Notes: generated from the sequence alone by a model not told the origin. Shown: positions 40,515 through 53,780, counted from the first letter of the stretch. The stretch is DNA of 64,000 nt from Flaccisagitta enflata (GCA_965153355.1 OZ231126.1:97526001-97590000); one strand, 5' to 3'. A program made the numbers and translations.

Positions 40515-40562
<48 letters not shown>
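40515..40562. repeat. (CT)n microsatellite
   Basis: Short CT run. From 40614 to 41383 there is unique sequence with C-, G- and GGGGGACGAGGGATAC-rich patches and no supported gene. Confidence 0.95.
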
Positions 40563-40565
<3 letters not shown>

Positions 40566-41383
40566 GTCAGCATTTACGACTTTTTTCCTACGGCGATTAG
40601 CCGCCTTTATTGGTACAAAATGGTGCATCGTAAAAGGGAGCAAATGATACTAGGTGGATCCTTTTCCAGCCCACTCATGCACTTCCACTGAGCTCTCAAG
40701 GTCCGTGGGTTCACATCGGGGCATCTCAATGAACGGGATCGCTTCACAGCCGTCCACACACTATCTTACACCCCCCCCCCCCCCCACCCCTTCCTTCCTG
40801 AACCCGCAAACCCCCGTTTCCCGTCGAGGATTTTAATGTAATTTGGGGAGAAAACGGGGGAAATATTTTGAAAAGTGGGTTGAATCTTAATAGAAGAACA
40901 TATGGGCCATATTTCATCGCTTAAGTTATGACTGCTTAAGAAGAGAGAAAGAGGTCCAGAAAATATGATTTCCTCGAGAGAAAAGGGCTTCCCGAAAGAA
41001 AAAAATTTCGTTTACTTTTTTTCTTCTTCATGCTCTTGGATTTTTAGCAGTTAATCAATCACAGCTCTGACTTTAGAGTGCCGATGGATGAGACGATAAA
41101 CCATATCTTTCCAAATCCACTTTAAATAGGGGGGGGGGTGGGAATGGGGGACGAGGGATACGAGGGGGACGAGGGATACGAGGGGGACGGGGAAGCGGGG
41201 AGATGAATAAAACTGGAAATGGAGGGGGGGGGATTTAGGCCGCGCAAGGTGGTGGTTGGGATCCGATGGATCCGATAGATAGGAGTAGGGAGTGTCATGA
41301 TAACAGTATCAGGGAACTTTAGGGAAAGGAGTTATGCGCCGGTCGTCACCAACTGAATGAATGATGTTATTGATGAACATGAA

Positions 41384-41500
41384 CGAATGAATGAATGAAT
41401 GAATGAATGAATGAATGAATGAATGAATGAATGAATGAATGAATGAATGAATGAATGAATGAATGAATGAATAATCGAATGAATGAATGAATGAATGAAT
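41384..41500. repeat. (GAAT)n microsatellite
   Basis: GAAT run with one interruption near 41470. Confidence 0.97.
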
Positions 41501-41764
41501 CATTTCATTTTCGGTTCATACAATGGATAACTAATTGTATAGAGAGCCTGCTTCGGGGGAGAGTGTGTGAAATTCTTAAAATGACTTTTTTTATCAACAA
41601 AGTTCACATGGAAATAACTCGGGTGAGATTGATTGTGCAAGAAATTCAAGATGGAGAGGACGGGATGGGACAAAGAAGATGAGATGGGACAAATAAATTT
41701 ACGGGGTTACAGTCTCAATTGTCTGTTAAAAATTGTTAATCATTGTGTTTAGCCAATCTACGTT

Positions 41765-41998
41765 GTTTTTTTAGGAGGGTGTGTCCCTGTGTCTGTCTGT
41801 CTGTCTGTCTGTCTGAATGTCCGTCACGCGAAAATTTTGATGACGCGAAATCGACTGAAAAATGGATTTCTGACCACCACAGCTCCTGCCTAGCGTCAAT
41901 ACAGCCCCCGCCTACTCACATACTGTCCCTGCCCACTCGCAAAACTGCCCCTGCCCACCAGCAGCGACTACGGATTGGCCGTGTATCCGGCCTTGTTT
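41765..41998 (-). mobile_element. Family A element, 3' hairpin decayed
   Basis: The minus-strand head AACAAGGCCGGATACACGGC is complete, followed by AGTCGC and GGTGGGCAGGGGC. The (TGTC)n tract is present at about 41790-41815, but no palindrome remains at the 3' end. Confidence 0.7.
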
Positions 41999-42526
41999 CC
42001 AGAGTCGAGGCGTTGGATGCTGAACTGAAACTGGGAACTGAAAAACAGAATTAAGAAAAAGAACAATGGACTCCTCTAAAATCGTGTTGAAAAAGAGGAG
42101 GTACTTACTCATGATAAATATCGTGTTTCTTATCGACTATCATATACAAAGTAAATCTGCTTTTAAAAGAAAAAGGATCTTCACAGCGGGATTATCAACC
42201 CATTTTTCAGTCGTCGTACCGATTTATTAAAAAGAGATGTTCTTCGTTGTTTATCTGATTCTTTCTTCATTCATTATAAAACTTATCTTGAGATATATAA
42301 CAAATTGAAATTGAATGACGAGAGAAAGAAAAAAGATACATGACAGGATGCCATTTAGTGGGCTCTGCTTAGCGACGGGATCTCAGATTTTCGCTCGATG
42401 TGGCCTATTGGTCGAATCATAGGAAACATCGCATAACACTTGTTGATTAGTAAAAGTGGTTTATTGTAAGAAAGAATTATTTTTTCTCCTTTTTTAATTT
42501 TTTACTAGAAAAGTTTGTCACAAAAC

Positions 42527-42738
<212 letters not shown>

Positions 42739-44359
42739 ATCTCATAACACTTGTTGCTTAGTAAAAGTGGTTCATTGTAAAAAGAATTACTTTTCCTCTT
42801 TTTTAATTTTTTACTAAGCGAAATCTAGAAAAGTTTGTCACAGTAGTGTTACTGAAAGGAAATGATACACTGGTTTTAAACTAATTTCATTAGCTAGTTC
42901 AGCCAAGTACTTTGACTATCCAGAGGCGCGACTTTTTAAAAATATATTTGATATTTCTGTGATATCAATGATCTCAGATTGACTTACAAAGGAGTTGTAA
43001 GTTGGTTTTAGCGTTCCCAATTGCCCATCAAGCTAATCAATTTTGTTTCAAGTTAGAAGAAACAATCAATGGGCTTCATGAAATCATTTGATATAGTTTC
43101 AAATAGAGGTGGTCAATAAATCATTAACAGCAGAAACATGAATTCATGGCACAACTTAAATAGAGTATTCCATGGGACTGGGCAAAATCATGCCTTATCA
43201 GTCAGTGGACAAACCGGTATAGGTATAAATATCTGCTTGTGGTTACATTTTTAAAAGAAAGATTATTTCAGAGGTTAGGTTATTTACTTAGTTAAAGAAG
43301 CGTTCTTGGCTTAGGAAATAGCTAAGATCAGAGACGTTTCTACAGAGAGGCCATGTAAAATGATGAAAAATCATGTTTTTTAATTATGACCAATATTTTC
43401 AAACATGAAATTTAATGTAGATTACAAATTTGGAGGTTCCAATGAGCAGTCAAGGTATGCTGGAACAGCTCATCAACAGCATTATTGAAGGACCTCTCCA
43501 CAAATCATGGATAACTATATGCAGCAGAAGTTGTTTTTGTTATCAGATAAGTAATTTTCACAGTTTCGTATACAAAATAAGGAAAAACAAAAATTTGAAT
43601 AAGGGTGTATTGCACCACTGAAACAGCGAATTGTGTTCCATCCACTATCGCCTGGTGGGAAGAGAAGGATCAGATCATGGTCCGCCCTCTTACGCTCTGT
43701 CTGTCTGTACGCCTGTCTGTCTGTCAGTCTGTTTCTTTATCTCTACATAAGTTATTCTGCCTAACTCTCTGACACTGAAGGATCCCTTCTATGTGGGGCC
43801 ATGCAAACTGCAAAATAATGAAAAAACGTGTTTTTCAAGAGTACCTTATAACAAATTCATTCAGACATGTAATTTTGTGTAGATTACAAATCTCTGGCAT
43901 TTGAGCGCACAAGGTATGCTGGAATAGCTTGTCAACAGCATCATTGATAGACCTCTCTACAACTCATGTAGAACGATATGCGGCTGAAGTAATCTCATTT
44001 TCAGATAACCAAGTTTCACAGCTTTGTATAAAATATGAAGAAAAATAAAGATTTGTACAAGGGTGTGTTGCACCTACTTGTCAACTGCATCACTGAGGAT
44101 CCTCTCTATGGGAGCCCATGCAAAATAATGAAAAAATATGTTTTTCAAAAAGTTATCTCGTCCAATGTATTTTGACATACAACTTTGTGTCCGATACAAA
44201 TCTGAAGGTATAACTTGGCATTTGAGCAATTAAAGTATGCTTGAACGGCTCGTCAACAGCATCATTGAGGGCCCTCTCCATAGCTCATGTAGAACTAAAT
44301 GCAGCAGAAGTAGTTTTGTTTTCAGATGAATTCATTTCACAGCAATTGATTGAACAAGA

Positions 44360-44516
44360 AACAAGGCTGGATATACGGCAATCCAGTTGCGGACAGTTGG
44401 GCAGGAGCAGTAATGTGAAATCTGCTTGCAATTCAAATTTGTGACGGACTGAGAGACAGACCAACCAGTGGACTGACACGGTAAGGTGTAGAGTTGCGTG
44501 TCCGCAACTAAAAAAA
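44360..44516 (+). mobile_element. Family A element with variant hairpin
   Basis: Head AACAAGGCTGGATATACGGC, arm AGTTGCGGACA. The 3' end AGTTGCGTGTCCGCAACT (44492-44509) plus a poly(A)-like TAAAAAA. The variant arm AGTTGCGGACA is exactly complementary to TGTCCGCAACT at the other end. Confidence 0.85.
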
Positions 44517-44936
44517 TTGCATCAGGGTGTGCTGGAGCTACTTTTCAAGTGCATCACTGAGGGATCACCTCCATGACTCTATCAGGCGTTCATATTCTGT
44601 AAACCTTCCAAGAGGCAGAAAATTTGCCATGTGAGTTTCCAACAAAGATTGTTTCTAGTTGTATGGCAACCCTTGGAAAAAAGTTGCAAAATAATACATT
44701 TTACAACATGCATGAACTCTTTTCACCCAGATTGGCCACAATATAGAACCAAATATATAATATCATTTGAAAATTTTGCTTAAATCCATCAAATAATGGA
44801 TTTTTTTACAACTGAAATAATGCCTCCCTCAACACAACCTATATATTTTTATCTTGTCTTTCTTTCTAGTATCCTTCTTTTTTTTCTTTTTAACTTTCTT
44901 TTCAACTTTTTTTCCTTCTTTCTTTTTTTCAATCTT

Positions 44937-44998
44937 ACTTTCTTTCTTACTTTCTTTCTTTCTTTCTTTCTTTCTATCTCTGTTTCTGTCTGTCTGTA

Positions 44999-45047
<49 letters not shown>

Positions 45048-45100
45048 TCTTTTCTTTCTTTCTTTCATTCTTTCCTCTTTTTCCTTTTTTTTTCTTTCTT
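44937..45100. repeat. (TTTC)n and (TGTC)n microsatellites
   Basis: TTTC units, a TGTC run at 44986-45047, then TTTC again. Non-coding. Confidence 0.95.
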
Positions 45101-45278
45101 TTCTTTTTGTTTCAGTTTTTCCTGCCTTCCTCTTCCAACATCTTCCGACAAATCCCCTCTCATTCCAAAAAGCGGTGCTTCCCGCTTCCTCAAAATATGA
45201 AAGCCTGGACTCAATTGGCTTCTAATGCAAGGACAAGTTTGTCTGTCCGTCCATTGATGGGTTGGTCAGTTGGTCTTC

Positions 45279-46222
45279 TTTTTGGGCAGCGGCCCCAAAG
45301 AGGCCGATGACCTATGCTTTCACACATATGGGAAACTTTCTCCTTCTCCTCCTCCTCCTCCTTCTCCTTCTCCTTCTCCGTCCCCCCTGACTTTGAAGCC
45401 TCTACTTCAACCTCCAGCTCAAATCCCAGCCTTAGACCTCATATCCAAGCCTCAAGGCTCCATTCCTAGTGTCATGGCTCCAATCCCAGCATCAAGGCTC
45501 CAATCCCAGCCTCCAGGCTCCAATCTCAGCCTCCAGGCTCCAATCTCAGCCTCCAGGCTCCAATCTCAGCCTCGAGGCTCCAATCTCAGCCTCAAGGCTC
45601 CAATCCCAGCCCTGACACTCCAATCCTAGCCTTGAGACTCCAATCCCAGCCTTGAGACTCCAATATCAGCCTCCAGGCTCCAATCTCAGCCTCCAGGCTC
45701 CAATCTCAGCCTCCAGGCTCCAATCTCAGCCTCCAGGCTCCAATCCCAGCCTCCAGGCTCCAATCTCAGCCTCGAGGCTCCAATCTCAGCCTCAAGGCTC
45801 CAATCCCAGCCTCAAGACTCCAATCCCAGCCTCGAGACTCCAATCCCAGCCTCGAGACTCCAATCCCACCCTTGAGACTCCAATCCCAGCCTCAAGGCTC
45901 CAATATCAGCCTCAAGGCTCCAATCTCAGCCCCAAGGCTTCTATCCCAGCCCCAAGGCTCCTATACCAGCTTAGGCGCTCCAAACCCAGCCTCAAGGCTC
46001 CAACCCGAGCTCCAAGGCTCCAACCCCAGCATCATGGCTCCAATTCCAACCTTATGGCTCCAATCCCTTCCTTGGGGCTAAAATCCTGCCTCAATTCTCA
46101 AATATTAGCCAAGCATAGGTCATCGGCTCCTTCAGGGCCGCTGCCCCTCTCACTTTTACATCAAACATTCACTTGCTTAGGGGCAACAGGTACCGCTGAC
46201 CATCTGACGCTTTTGAGACTAT
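45279..46222 (-). mobile_element. Family B element (copy 5), 944 bp
   Basis: Minus orientation. GGGCAGCGGCCCCAAAG at the left, CTTTTGAGACTAT at the right, and about 35 units of CTCCAATCCCAGCCTCAAGG (20 bp) at 45415-46075. The units are the reverse complement of those in copy 1. Repeat-encoded frames (45652-46467 and others) are not genes. Confidence 0.9.
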
Positions 46223-47316
46223 TACTTTTTTTGGTGTTTTTGAGCTTTTTTAGCTCACTGCTCCTGCCCAAATGCCCCAGTAATCTATTCTGTCAATGTT
46301 TTTATGGTAGCCGTGTATCGGGCCTAGTTTTGGCTGTAAAACCTTTGGGGATTCTACTGATATGCATAGAATTAGAGGAAAAAGTATGGAATAAGAGTGT
46401 GCTGATGCTAATTGACTGCATCATTGAAAGGAACCTCTTCAACTCAAAAGTACCCTGCCATCAATGACAACAGTAATGAAAGAAACCTTAATTGTGCTTG
46501 AAGTGTTTGTTTTGAGATATTCTGATTGGTACAGTCTGGAAGCATGTTATATACAGATTACTCATGCAAAATTTGGAAGCTCTTGCTCAAAACGTGGGGT
46601 TGGTATGGGTGGTGAGGGGTAGCAAGGGGTAGTTTGTTTAAGGTTAGAGGCTGTGTAGGGTTTAAGGTCAGTTGCAGTGATAAGCTTAGGGTTAAAGGAA
46701 GTGTTACATTTAGGTGAGGTTAGGGACTGTTAGGTTTGCAGAGTGAGTCAAAAAATGGTCCACCCCTCCCCCCATCCCTTGTTACCTCAGAATAGAATGA
46801 GGTTTATATAGGATGAATTGTTTCACATGTCACATTAGACATCTATAACAAATTTGATCCAAACTTTTTCATGTTCAGAAGAGAAGACATGCTGTTTTTC
46901 TTTATTGCAGATTGTGTGGCATTTCTGTAGAGCTTTATAAATTGTAAAGCAGTCCTTCAATAAAGCAGTTGACAAACATATCCAGCACGCCTTAATTCAA
47001 TGCTGAGTTTCCTTAATTAAACACAGAGTTTCCTCTAATTCTATGCATATCTGTAATATTTCCAAAGATTTTACAGCAAAAAAACGTTTTTGCATTGGGA
47101 ACATAGCGGTCGTGGAGGAGATCCCTGAGCTTCCAAACACCCTTATTCGAAATTTTGTTCTTCCTCTTATTCTATACAAAACTGTGAAACCTAATTATCT
47201 GAAAATAAGATCACTTCCACTGCACACAGTTCTAAATGAACTGTGGATACAACCTTCAATGATGCTGTTGACGAGCTGTTTCAGCATACCTTGACTGCTC
47301 ATATGCTTATAACCAT

Positions 47317-48255
47317 GGCGTCAATAAAAATGGCCGCCTATTCAAACTTCTCCCCTGAGTTCAATTTTTTGACTAGCTTCAAAATTTTTAGGTGGTGATA
47401 GAACTCCAAATTTCTGGTGCAGAGAAAAAATCAGAACTCAAAATAGTCTACAAATGTACCCGTGGCATCAATTTTGTGTGAAAGGCATCCAAATATGAAC
47501 TGCCGAATCACTTTTTTTTTCATTTTTTGGCTTTTGTAATGTTTTATAAAAACTCTTGCCACAGGCACAAAAATACACTTTTTCGAGTTCTGATTTTTGC
47601 ACCAGGTCAATAAATTGTAAAACTATCACACAATTGAAAAAAATTGCCCCTGGTCCAAAAAATTATTTCATAAAAGAGGTGGGACAACAGGTGTTTAAGA
47701 GATAATTTTGCACATTTTCAGTAAAATCAACAAAAAGTAGAGCAAAAATCAACCTTTTTGAGTTCTGATTTTTTTGGTGAGTAAGAATTTCAATGAACTA
47801 TTTCCACCTAAAAAATTGTGAAACTAGTTGAAAAAATGAGCTCACTGTAAAAAATTAAAGTTAGTAAAAATTTTTTATCAAAAACTGATTTTACTCCCTT
47901 TTTCAAAATCATTACTGTGACCACAAAAATTGACTTTTTTGAGTTCTGATTTTTTTGCTAGGTCAAATATCATTTATTTTTTGTTGATCTTTAAAAAATT
48001 CAAATACAATCATAAAAAAAAGTCATTTTTTAAAGTTCTAAAAAGAATCATTGTAAAAAGTTATTGAACAATTTTTGTAGGAATACTCTTCACAAAAATT
48101 AGTGCTACGGACACAAAAATCAACTTTTTCAAATTCTGATTTTTTTGCTAAGTCAGAAATTCAAAATAGTATCACCATCTCAAAAATTATGAAGCTAGTC
48201 CAAAAATTGAACTCACAGCAGCAAATTGAACATGGCGGCCATTTTTATTGACGCC
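47317..48255. mobile_element. Nested foldback element with perfect 22-bp terminal repeat
   Basis: It starts GGCGTCAATAAAAATGGCCG and ends with the complement, and complementarity extends about 110 bp inward. The interior has four tandem units of about 175-190 bp, each carrying TTTTTGAGTTCTGATTTTTT (about 47578, 47754, 47934, 48131). It sits inside the right arm of the 43.19-49.5 kb palindrome. No coding sequence. Confidence 0.82.
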
Positions 48256-49790
48256 ATTGTTAGAGACCTTCAGATTTGTGATCGACGCAAACTTTCATGT
48301 CTGAATAGATTGATTGTGATGAATTTTTGAAAAATATGAATTTTTAACATTTTGCACAGCCCCTTGTGGAAGGGATCCTTCAGTGATGCAGTTGATAAGC
48401 AGCTCCAGCCCACCCTGACTACTCATAACCATGGGCAAAAAAAAACATACATGGCTGTTTTTGATGCCTTTGACCAGCAAAAAATTGGTGACCGTTTGAA
48501 AGATCTTGAAAGTTCTTCAAATCTAGACCGAGTAGAAACTTTGAGCTCAATTTGTTTAGAAATGGCAACAGTTTGAAGATAGCATCGCCATAATCTGTCA
48601 ATTGAAGGGATTCTGTACTTTTTGTTCTGTCTTTAAAAGAATGAAAAATAAATATGACAAAAGGAAACTAAGAAAAATTTAAGAGAAAATGAAAATATAA
48701 CATATTATCTCCAAAATGGCGCCAAGCAGACCTTTTCAAGTCAATCCGTTTAGAAATGGTAATCAAACACAGTCATTTAGTCCATGAATTCAAATTCGTA
48801 AAAAACGTCATATCTGGCAGATTCAAATTGAAATAACTTCTAGAGTTTAAAAGATAGAATTTCGTTAACAACTCAAATCAAAGATCCTTTGAAGCTCTTT
48901 AAAATGGTCATGGATTGTATGTACTTTTTTAAAGGCAGCGCCAAGTTATAGTAGAAATAAGCAATGTACGATTTTTTTTTGCCCATGGTTATGCTTAGAG
49001 GTACCTTCAGATTTGCAATCTACACAAAAATTCATGTCTGAATGCATTGGTTATGACTTTTTGAAAAACGTGACTTTTCATCATTTTGCATAGCCTCTTG
49101 AGGAAGGGATCCTTCAGTGATGCATTTGATGAGCAGCTCCAACTCACCCTGATTCAAGTCTTTGCTTTTCCTCAAATCATATCTATTGCTGTGAAACTTA
49201 CTTATCTGAAAAACAAAAAAATTCAGCTGCTTATAGTTTTACATGATTTATTGAAAGGTCCTTCAATGATGCTGTTGACGAGCGGTTCCAGCATACCTGG
49301 ACTGCACATATGCTTAGTGGCATCTTCAGATTAGTAATCGACTCAAAATTTCATGTCTAGGAATATCAGTCATGATGACTTTTTGAAAAAACATGATTTT
49401 TCATCATTTTGCATGGCCTCTCCATAGCAAAGTCTCTGATCTAAGTTTAAGATTTACATCTATACTGGTTTGTCCACTGACTGTTATAGTGAAGCTGCCT
49501 TATTGCCAACATAGAATTAACTACAAAATACCCCTGGGACAGTGAGTGACATGCCTTAAAGGTGGGCATGCCTCATTAGCTGTGCTCCACTTTATTATTT
49601 TTTTACATCCTGAAAAGACCTAATGTGAACGTGGCCAGAAAGATTGATGAAAAAAAGAAGACGGGCAGATTAAAACGTCAATTTTTTCCGCCCATCATTT
49701 TTTCCTCCGATGTTTGAGCCAACAATAATTTTGTACAATAATAATCAAAAGAAATAATTTTCGATAGCAGGGCGGACATTCTCGAGCGGC

Positions 49791-49987
49791 TTTTAGTCGC
49801 GTGCACGCTACCCAATAACCCGCTATGTCCGTCAGTCAAATGGTTGGATGGTAACGCTAATTTTTTTTTTTTTTTTAGTTTTAATGGGCGGTTTTTGTAC
49901 GACTTCCCCTGCCCAAATACATAGCCTTTTTGTCACTGCGCCTGCACACCCGCCCGCGACTTGGGAAGCCGTGAATCCAACCTTGTT
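49791..49987 (-). mobile_element. Family A element, short form
   Basis: Minus-strand head AACAAGGTTGGATTCACGGC; the 3' hairpin is partly decayed (GGTAGCGTGCACGCGACT). No decamer array. Confidence 0.78.
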
Positions 49988-50365
49988 GATTGTTAGAATG
50001 AAAACGAAAAGAATAATCAGCCAGGCAGACTGGGTTGGGTCTCTTTGTCTGAAAATTGGTATGTTCGTGGGCTTCATCCTAATCACAAATGGCAAATTGC
50101 TACGGGCCTGAATTGATGAAATTGGGATTGGGCGTTGGTAACAATGAAAATGATTTGCAAAGACTTTTCAAGGGGCTGTAGGATAGAAGAAGGAAGAAAA
50201 GTGTGTTTACAATTTCCCGTGAAACACAAATTCCTCATTCTTTTCCCGACCTTCGAGGTTAAAGTTTTTTTATAGACTTTACTGTATAAAGACGACACTC
50301 ATTAAAGGCGAATACACACTATTACTAATATTTGTTTGCGGAGAGACTGATTGTGATAGTAATTC

Positions 50366-50467
50366 GTTACTGACCGACCAATCGACAGACCAACCAACCA
50401 ACCAACCAACCAACCAACCAACCAACGGACAAAGCAAGGTATAGAGTCGCGTGTACACGACTAAAAA
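50366..50467 (+). mobile_element. Family A 3' fragment
   Basis: (ACCA/CCAA)n tract, then AGTCGCGTGTACACGACT (50445-50462) and AAAAA. No head was identified. A related minus-strand fragment is at 51124-51225. Confidence 0.75.
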
Positions 50468-50494
50468 TGTATCATAAAACTGCAGTTAACATTT

Positions 50495-50832
50495 AACAAG
50501 CCCGATCAGGCAACGATGCGTCCTGACTGTGTCTGCGTGTATTGAATTTGGCGCTAGACTTGGACGGACAGATAGATGAAGACATAGTATCAAATGAGGC
50601 TCTCAAAATATCCTTATGACATGATAATGACATCCTCGCGGCTGAAAAGTGCCAAAAACTGTGATTTTCAAGGAGGCGTAAGGGATGGACGGACGGATGG
50701 ACGGATGGACGGATGGACGGACGGATGGACGGATGGACGGACGGACAGACGGACGGACGGGACGGACGGACGGACGGACGGACGGACGGACGGACAGACC
50801 CTCTTATAGAGATACGAGGACGCATCTAAAAA
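50495..50832 (+). mobile_element. Family A element with unrelated arm sequence
   Basis: Head AACAAGCCCGATCAGGCAAC then GATGCGTCCTGA. (GGAC)n at 50684-50802. 3' arm AGGACGCATCTAAAAA. GATGCGTCC and GGACGCATC are perfect complements, yet unlike the AGTCGCG arms of other copies. There is no decamer array. Confidence 0.85.
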
Positions 50833-53546
50833 GAGTATGGAGTCATGGTCAAGATCAACAGACCAAAGTCGCATGCGTGTGGTCAAGGACAAAGATGTAT
50901 GATAGAAATGACAAAAATAATGAAAATAGAAGAGATGATAAACAATATCAATACTTGCCAAACCTTTTTTTTAAGTTGTTTAAATCTTCCCATGTGGTAC
51001 AACTGGGAGAGTAACTGAGTACATCAAAATTACAACTAAAGTGTTTTATGAGAGCTGGTTTTTTGTGTGATACGTATGACTTTATCACACTTACTTTGTT
51101 TAATTGTAAATCGCGAAGTAGTTTTTAGTCGCCTGCACGCGACTCCACACCCCGGTCGGCCGGTCGGTCGTTTTTTTTTTTTTTTTTTTTTATGATTTTT
51201 TTTTAAACCTCACCGCTCTTGCCCAAATGGTCAAGTTGTAGGAGGAGGATTCGTGTAGAAGCCGACGATGATTAAGACCGTTGATAACGATGATAAGGAC
51301 TGTCAATGACGATGATCGGGATTTATGATGATGATGATTAGCATTTAAAAGGCGTTTATATTTCCCTCTTTACATTTTGCTATTGTGTAAAATATCATTG
51401 ATTGACGCATCATTAAGAAAGAATATGATTTACATTGCTGTTTGATTATTGAGAGCCCAACGATGCATCCTTCCATGTGATTTTGCATTGATAGATATAT
51501 GGTTGGGGTCTTCCCTTTTGATATTCCAACGCCGCCATTTTTTCCATATATCTGCATTTCTCAAGGTGATCGTCAAACGCACATTTAGGAAGAAAGGCTC
51601 CACAAGGGAATCGAATCTCTGACTGATTGAATACATGAATGAAACATTTGTAAAGACTCGAATCAATGACAATATATGACAAACATTCTCTGTGGACATT
51701 GCCTCATCTTTGGGATTCATAGCATTTAGGTGCGTGTACGAATCATCTCTTGTGGGATGGGATTGTGCAGATTCTCCTCCCACAATCGGTGCATCGTCCC
51801 CAGGACCCATACTGCATACACATCTTGATCACACACCTTCCAAGTGCACAAAGGGTGGTTTTATCAGTCTAGTTTGGAGAGAGTCAAATAAGGTTTTGCG
51901 CAGTTGTCACACGGCCTGCACGCTAGTGACGGAAAGACGGCAGAACTGAGTCTAACCTCTGTCATTTTAGCCTTAAAATTAACCGAAGCTGCGTGCGGAA
52001 GCACCTGGTTTATCTGTATAATAATAATCTAAGTGCGTCTCGAGTTATATCTGCCAGGGCCCGTAGTCTAACTTGGTGTGGCAGGGACGCCCGACCGGAT
52101 TGATCTGATACCTGTAGGACATGAAGGCCGTCCATCTGAACCGCATTTTATTCCTCTTTTACTAGTCCAAAAACAACAGTGACAACAGCAACAACGCCAG
52201 GAGAGACCAGGTGAATGTGGGCTTTGTTAAGCGAGTACGTATTTTCTGAAATGTGGAACAATATATCTCACTATACTCAAACTATCTTGGTTCGCAAATG
52301 GCTAGTTGCTTGCGGCCTGCACCTTCAAGTCGCAGGTACCCAAGTTAGAGGGTGGAACTCCAAGCCGGCTCCCCGCCGCGGCCCAGTCAATTCGCCAGCC
52401 CGGTCGTTTCAATAGAATGGGAGTGGGCTTGAGTAACGAGGGAAAAAATGTTTAATTACCTGATTAGCTCTAAATCAAGGGATATCTATTTAAGGATGGA
52501 TTTAAGCCCAGGATTTGTCGGTCCATGGTCCGTTCGGTCCGTCCGTCCGTCACACTTTACTTTTTTGTACTATAACCTCAAGTACTTAGGTCATTCTAAG
52601 TCATGAGAAAAAACAGAAGAGAGTTAGGAGAAGTCATTTTGAGTCAGTCTAAGTCATTTTAAGTCATTTAAAGTCATTTTAAGTTATTTTAAGTTTTTTT
52701 TGGTCATCAGGTTTTTTAGTCATTTTAAGTTAATTTTGGTCATTCTAGGTCATTCTAAGTCATTGAAAGTCATTCTAAGTCATTCTAAGTCATCCTTTGT
52801 CTGTAAGTCTTGCACGCGACTTATAGGTGTTGGCCTTGTTTTCTAGCGCGGTCTCAATTTTAAGAGCTCCGGATGAAAAATTTGATACTTGAAAGTTAAA
52901 TCTTTTAAGGAAGAAAATGAGTTGAAACTTAATCAATGACATGGTTTGAAGTCTGAGATTCAAGGCCGGCTATCAGCTATCGGCCGGGTGGACAGGGTAA
53001 GCATGGGACGAGAGATGAATTAGGCGAATGATGAACTTGGACTAGGGCAGTGACATGGATAGACAGTTGACTAGGGCTGGGTCACTGCTAAAACTACCCT
53101 TAAACGCTACGACTAACGCGACCAACGATAGCAGTCGTTGTTACTGTCGAAAAATGAATTCGCCTGTGCGCGGTAAATAAAAGATTACTTTGAACTTTAT
53201 ATTTTACACAACCCACATATTTCGAACAATTTATCGCAAATCGGCAAATTACTTAGGATGAGCGGTATTTCAAAAGTACGAATGGCTCTGGCCTCTGGCT
53301 GTGAGCAGGGCGGGGGCATTAATGCGGTGGGCAGGGCGGGGGCTCTGATATCGCTTTGTCATCAAAATCTACGCGTTGGCGTCTTTCCTGCGACTAAAAA
53401 TTGTGATCGTTTTGGTAGCAATCATTTTTGAAGGAATCCTTTTAGCCAAATAAAACGACATAGCCAGAAGGAATGGATTGTGTTTTGGTACGTATCAGTT
53501 CTCACTTCCCAGTCATCTGATGTCTTTTTGCACTTCATTCCAACAG
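50833..53546. other. Mostly unique stretch with one Family A copy
   Basis: It contains a Family A copy lacking its hairpin at 52514-52840 (minus; AAGTCATTCT decamers, head ending GGCCTTGTT), Family A-like G-rich fragments at 53280-53398, and T-rich patches. A 126-residue minus-strand frame at 51430-51810 has mixed composition but no recognisable domain. Confidence 0.6.
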
Positions 53547-53780
53547 AACAACAACCCGCTTACGACGGAATCTCAGTATGGAAGGAAACTAGGAGGTCCT
53601 CCAATGTCTGGACTCTTGGAGCACCCGTCGACGGGACTCTTGGGACATCCGCCGACAACATCGGCGCGTTCCAGCTTCCGGCCGACTTCCGTTGACGATC
53701 TCTTTAGCGCCGCCGCGGCCGCAGCCGTATCCTCCTCCTCCTCCGCGCCTGCCACTTCCATCGGGGATCGCCGCTTTTAA
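53547..53780 (+). CDS. Candidate terminal exon, Ser/Ala-rich protein (partial)
   Basis: The acceptor CTTCATTCCAACAG ends at 53546, and the frame runs in phase 0 to TAA at 53778-53780 (77 residues). The peptide has NNNPLTTESQYGRKLGGPP, then SGLLEHPSTGLLGHPPTTS, then SVDDLFS followed by seven alanines and a valine, a run of five serines and a C-terminal IGDRRF. Poly-Ala and poly-Ser beside short acidic or hydrophobic pieces is common in the disordered tails of animal transcription regulators, but nothing here identifies the family. GC is about 60% against AT-rich flanks, and codon usage is biased to G/C third positions, which supports coding. Upstream exons are not found within the repeats to its left. 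Confidence 0.5.
   Translation, partial: NNNPLTTESQYGRKLGGPPMSGLLEHPSTGLLGHPPTTSARSSFRPTSVDDLFSAAAAAAVSSSSSAPATSIGDRRF

Larger units (their letters stand above)
43190..49500. mobile_element. Giant foldback (palindromic) structure, about 6.3 kb
   Basis: The outer edge CAGTGGACAAACCGGTATAG (43203-43222) pairs with CTATACTGGTTTGTCCACTG (49460-49480). Inner pairs include CAACAGCATTATTGAAGGAC (about 43474) with GTCCTTCAATGATGCTGTTG (about 49259). Near the centre, TATGCATAGAATTAGAGGAA (46361-46380) pairs with TCCTCTAATTCTATGCATA at about 47031-47049. Each arm also contains three or four tandem higher-order units. A Family B element, Family A pieces and another foldback are inserted into it. No transposase was found. 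Confidence 0.75.

Noticed and set aside
46590-46740. G-rich TTAGGG/GGTTAG-like stretch, possible interstitial telomere
   Set aside because: Only scattered single matches without tandem hexamers.
51430-51810. 126-residue minus-strand frame with mixed composition
   Set aside because: No domain, no convincing splice sites, no codon-usage signal. Kept as an unexplained open frame only.
52300-52400. Possible SINE head with A- and B-box-like pieces
   Set aside because: The boxes are too close together and off consensus, and no tail or second copy was found.
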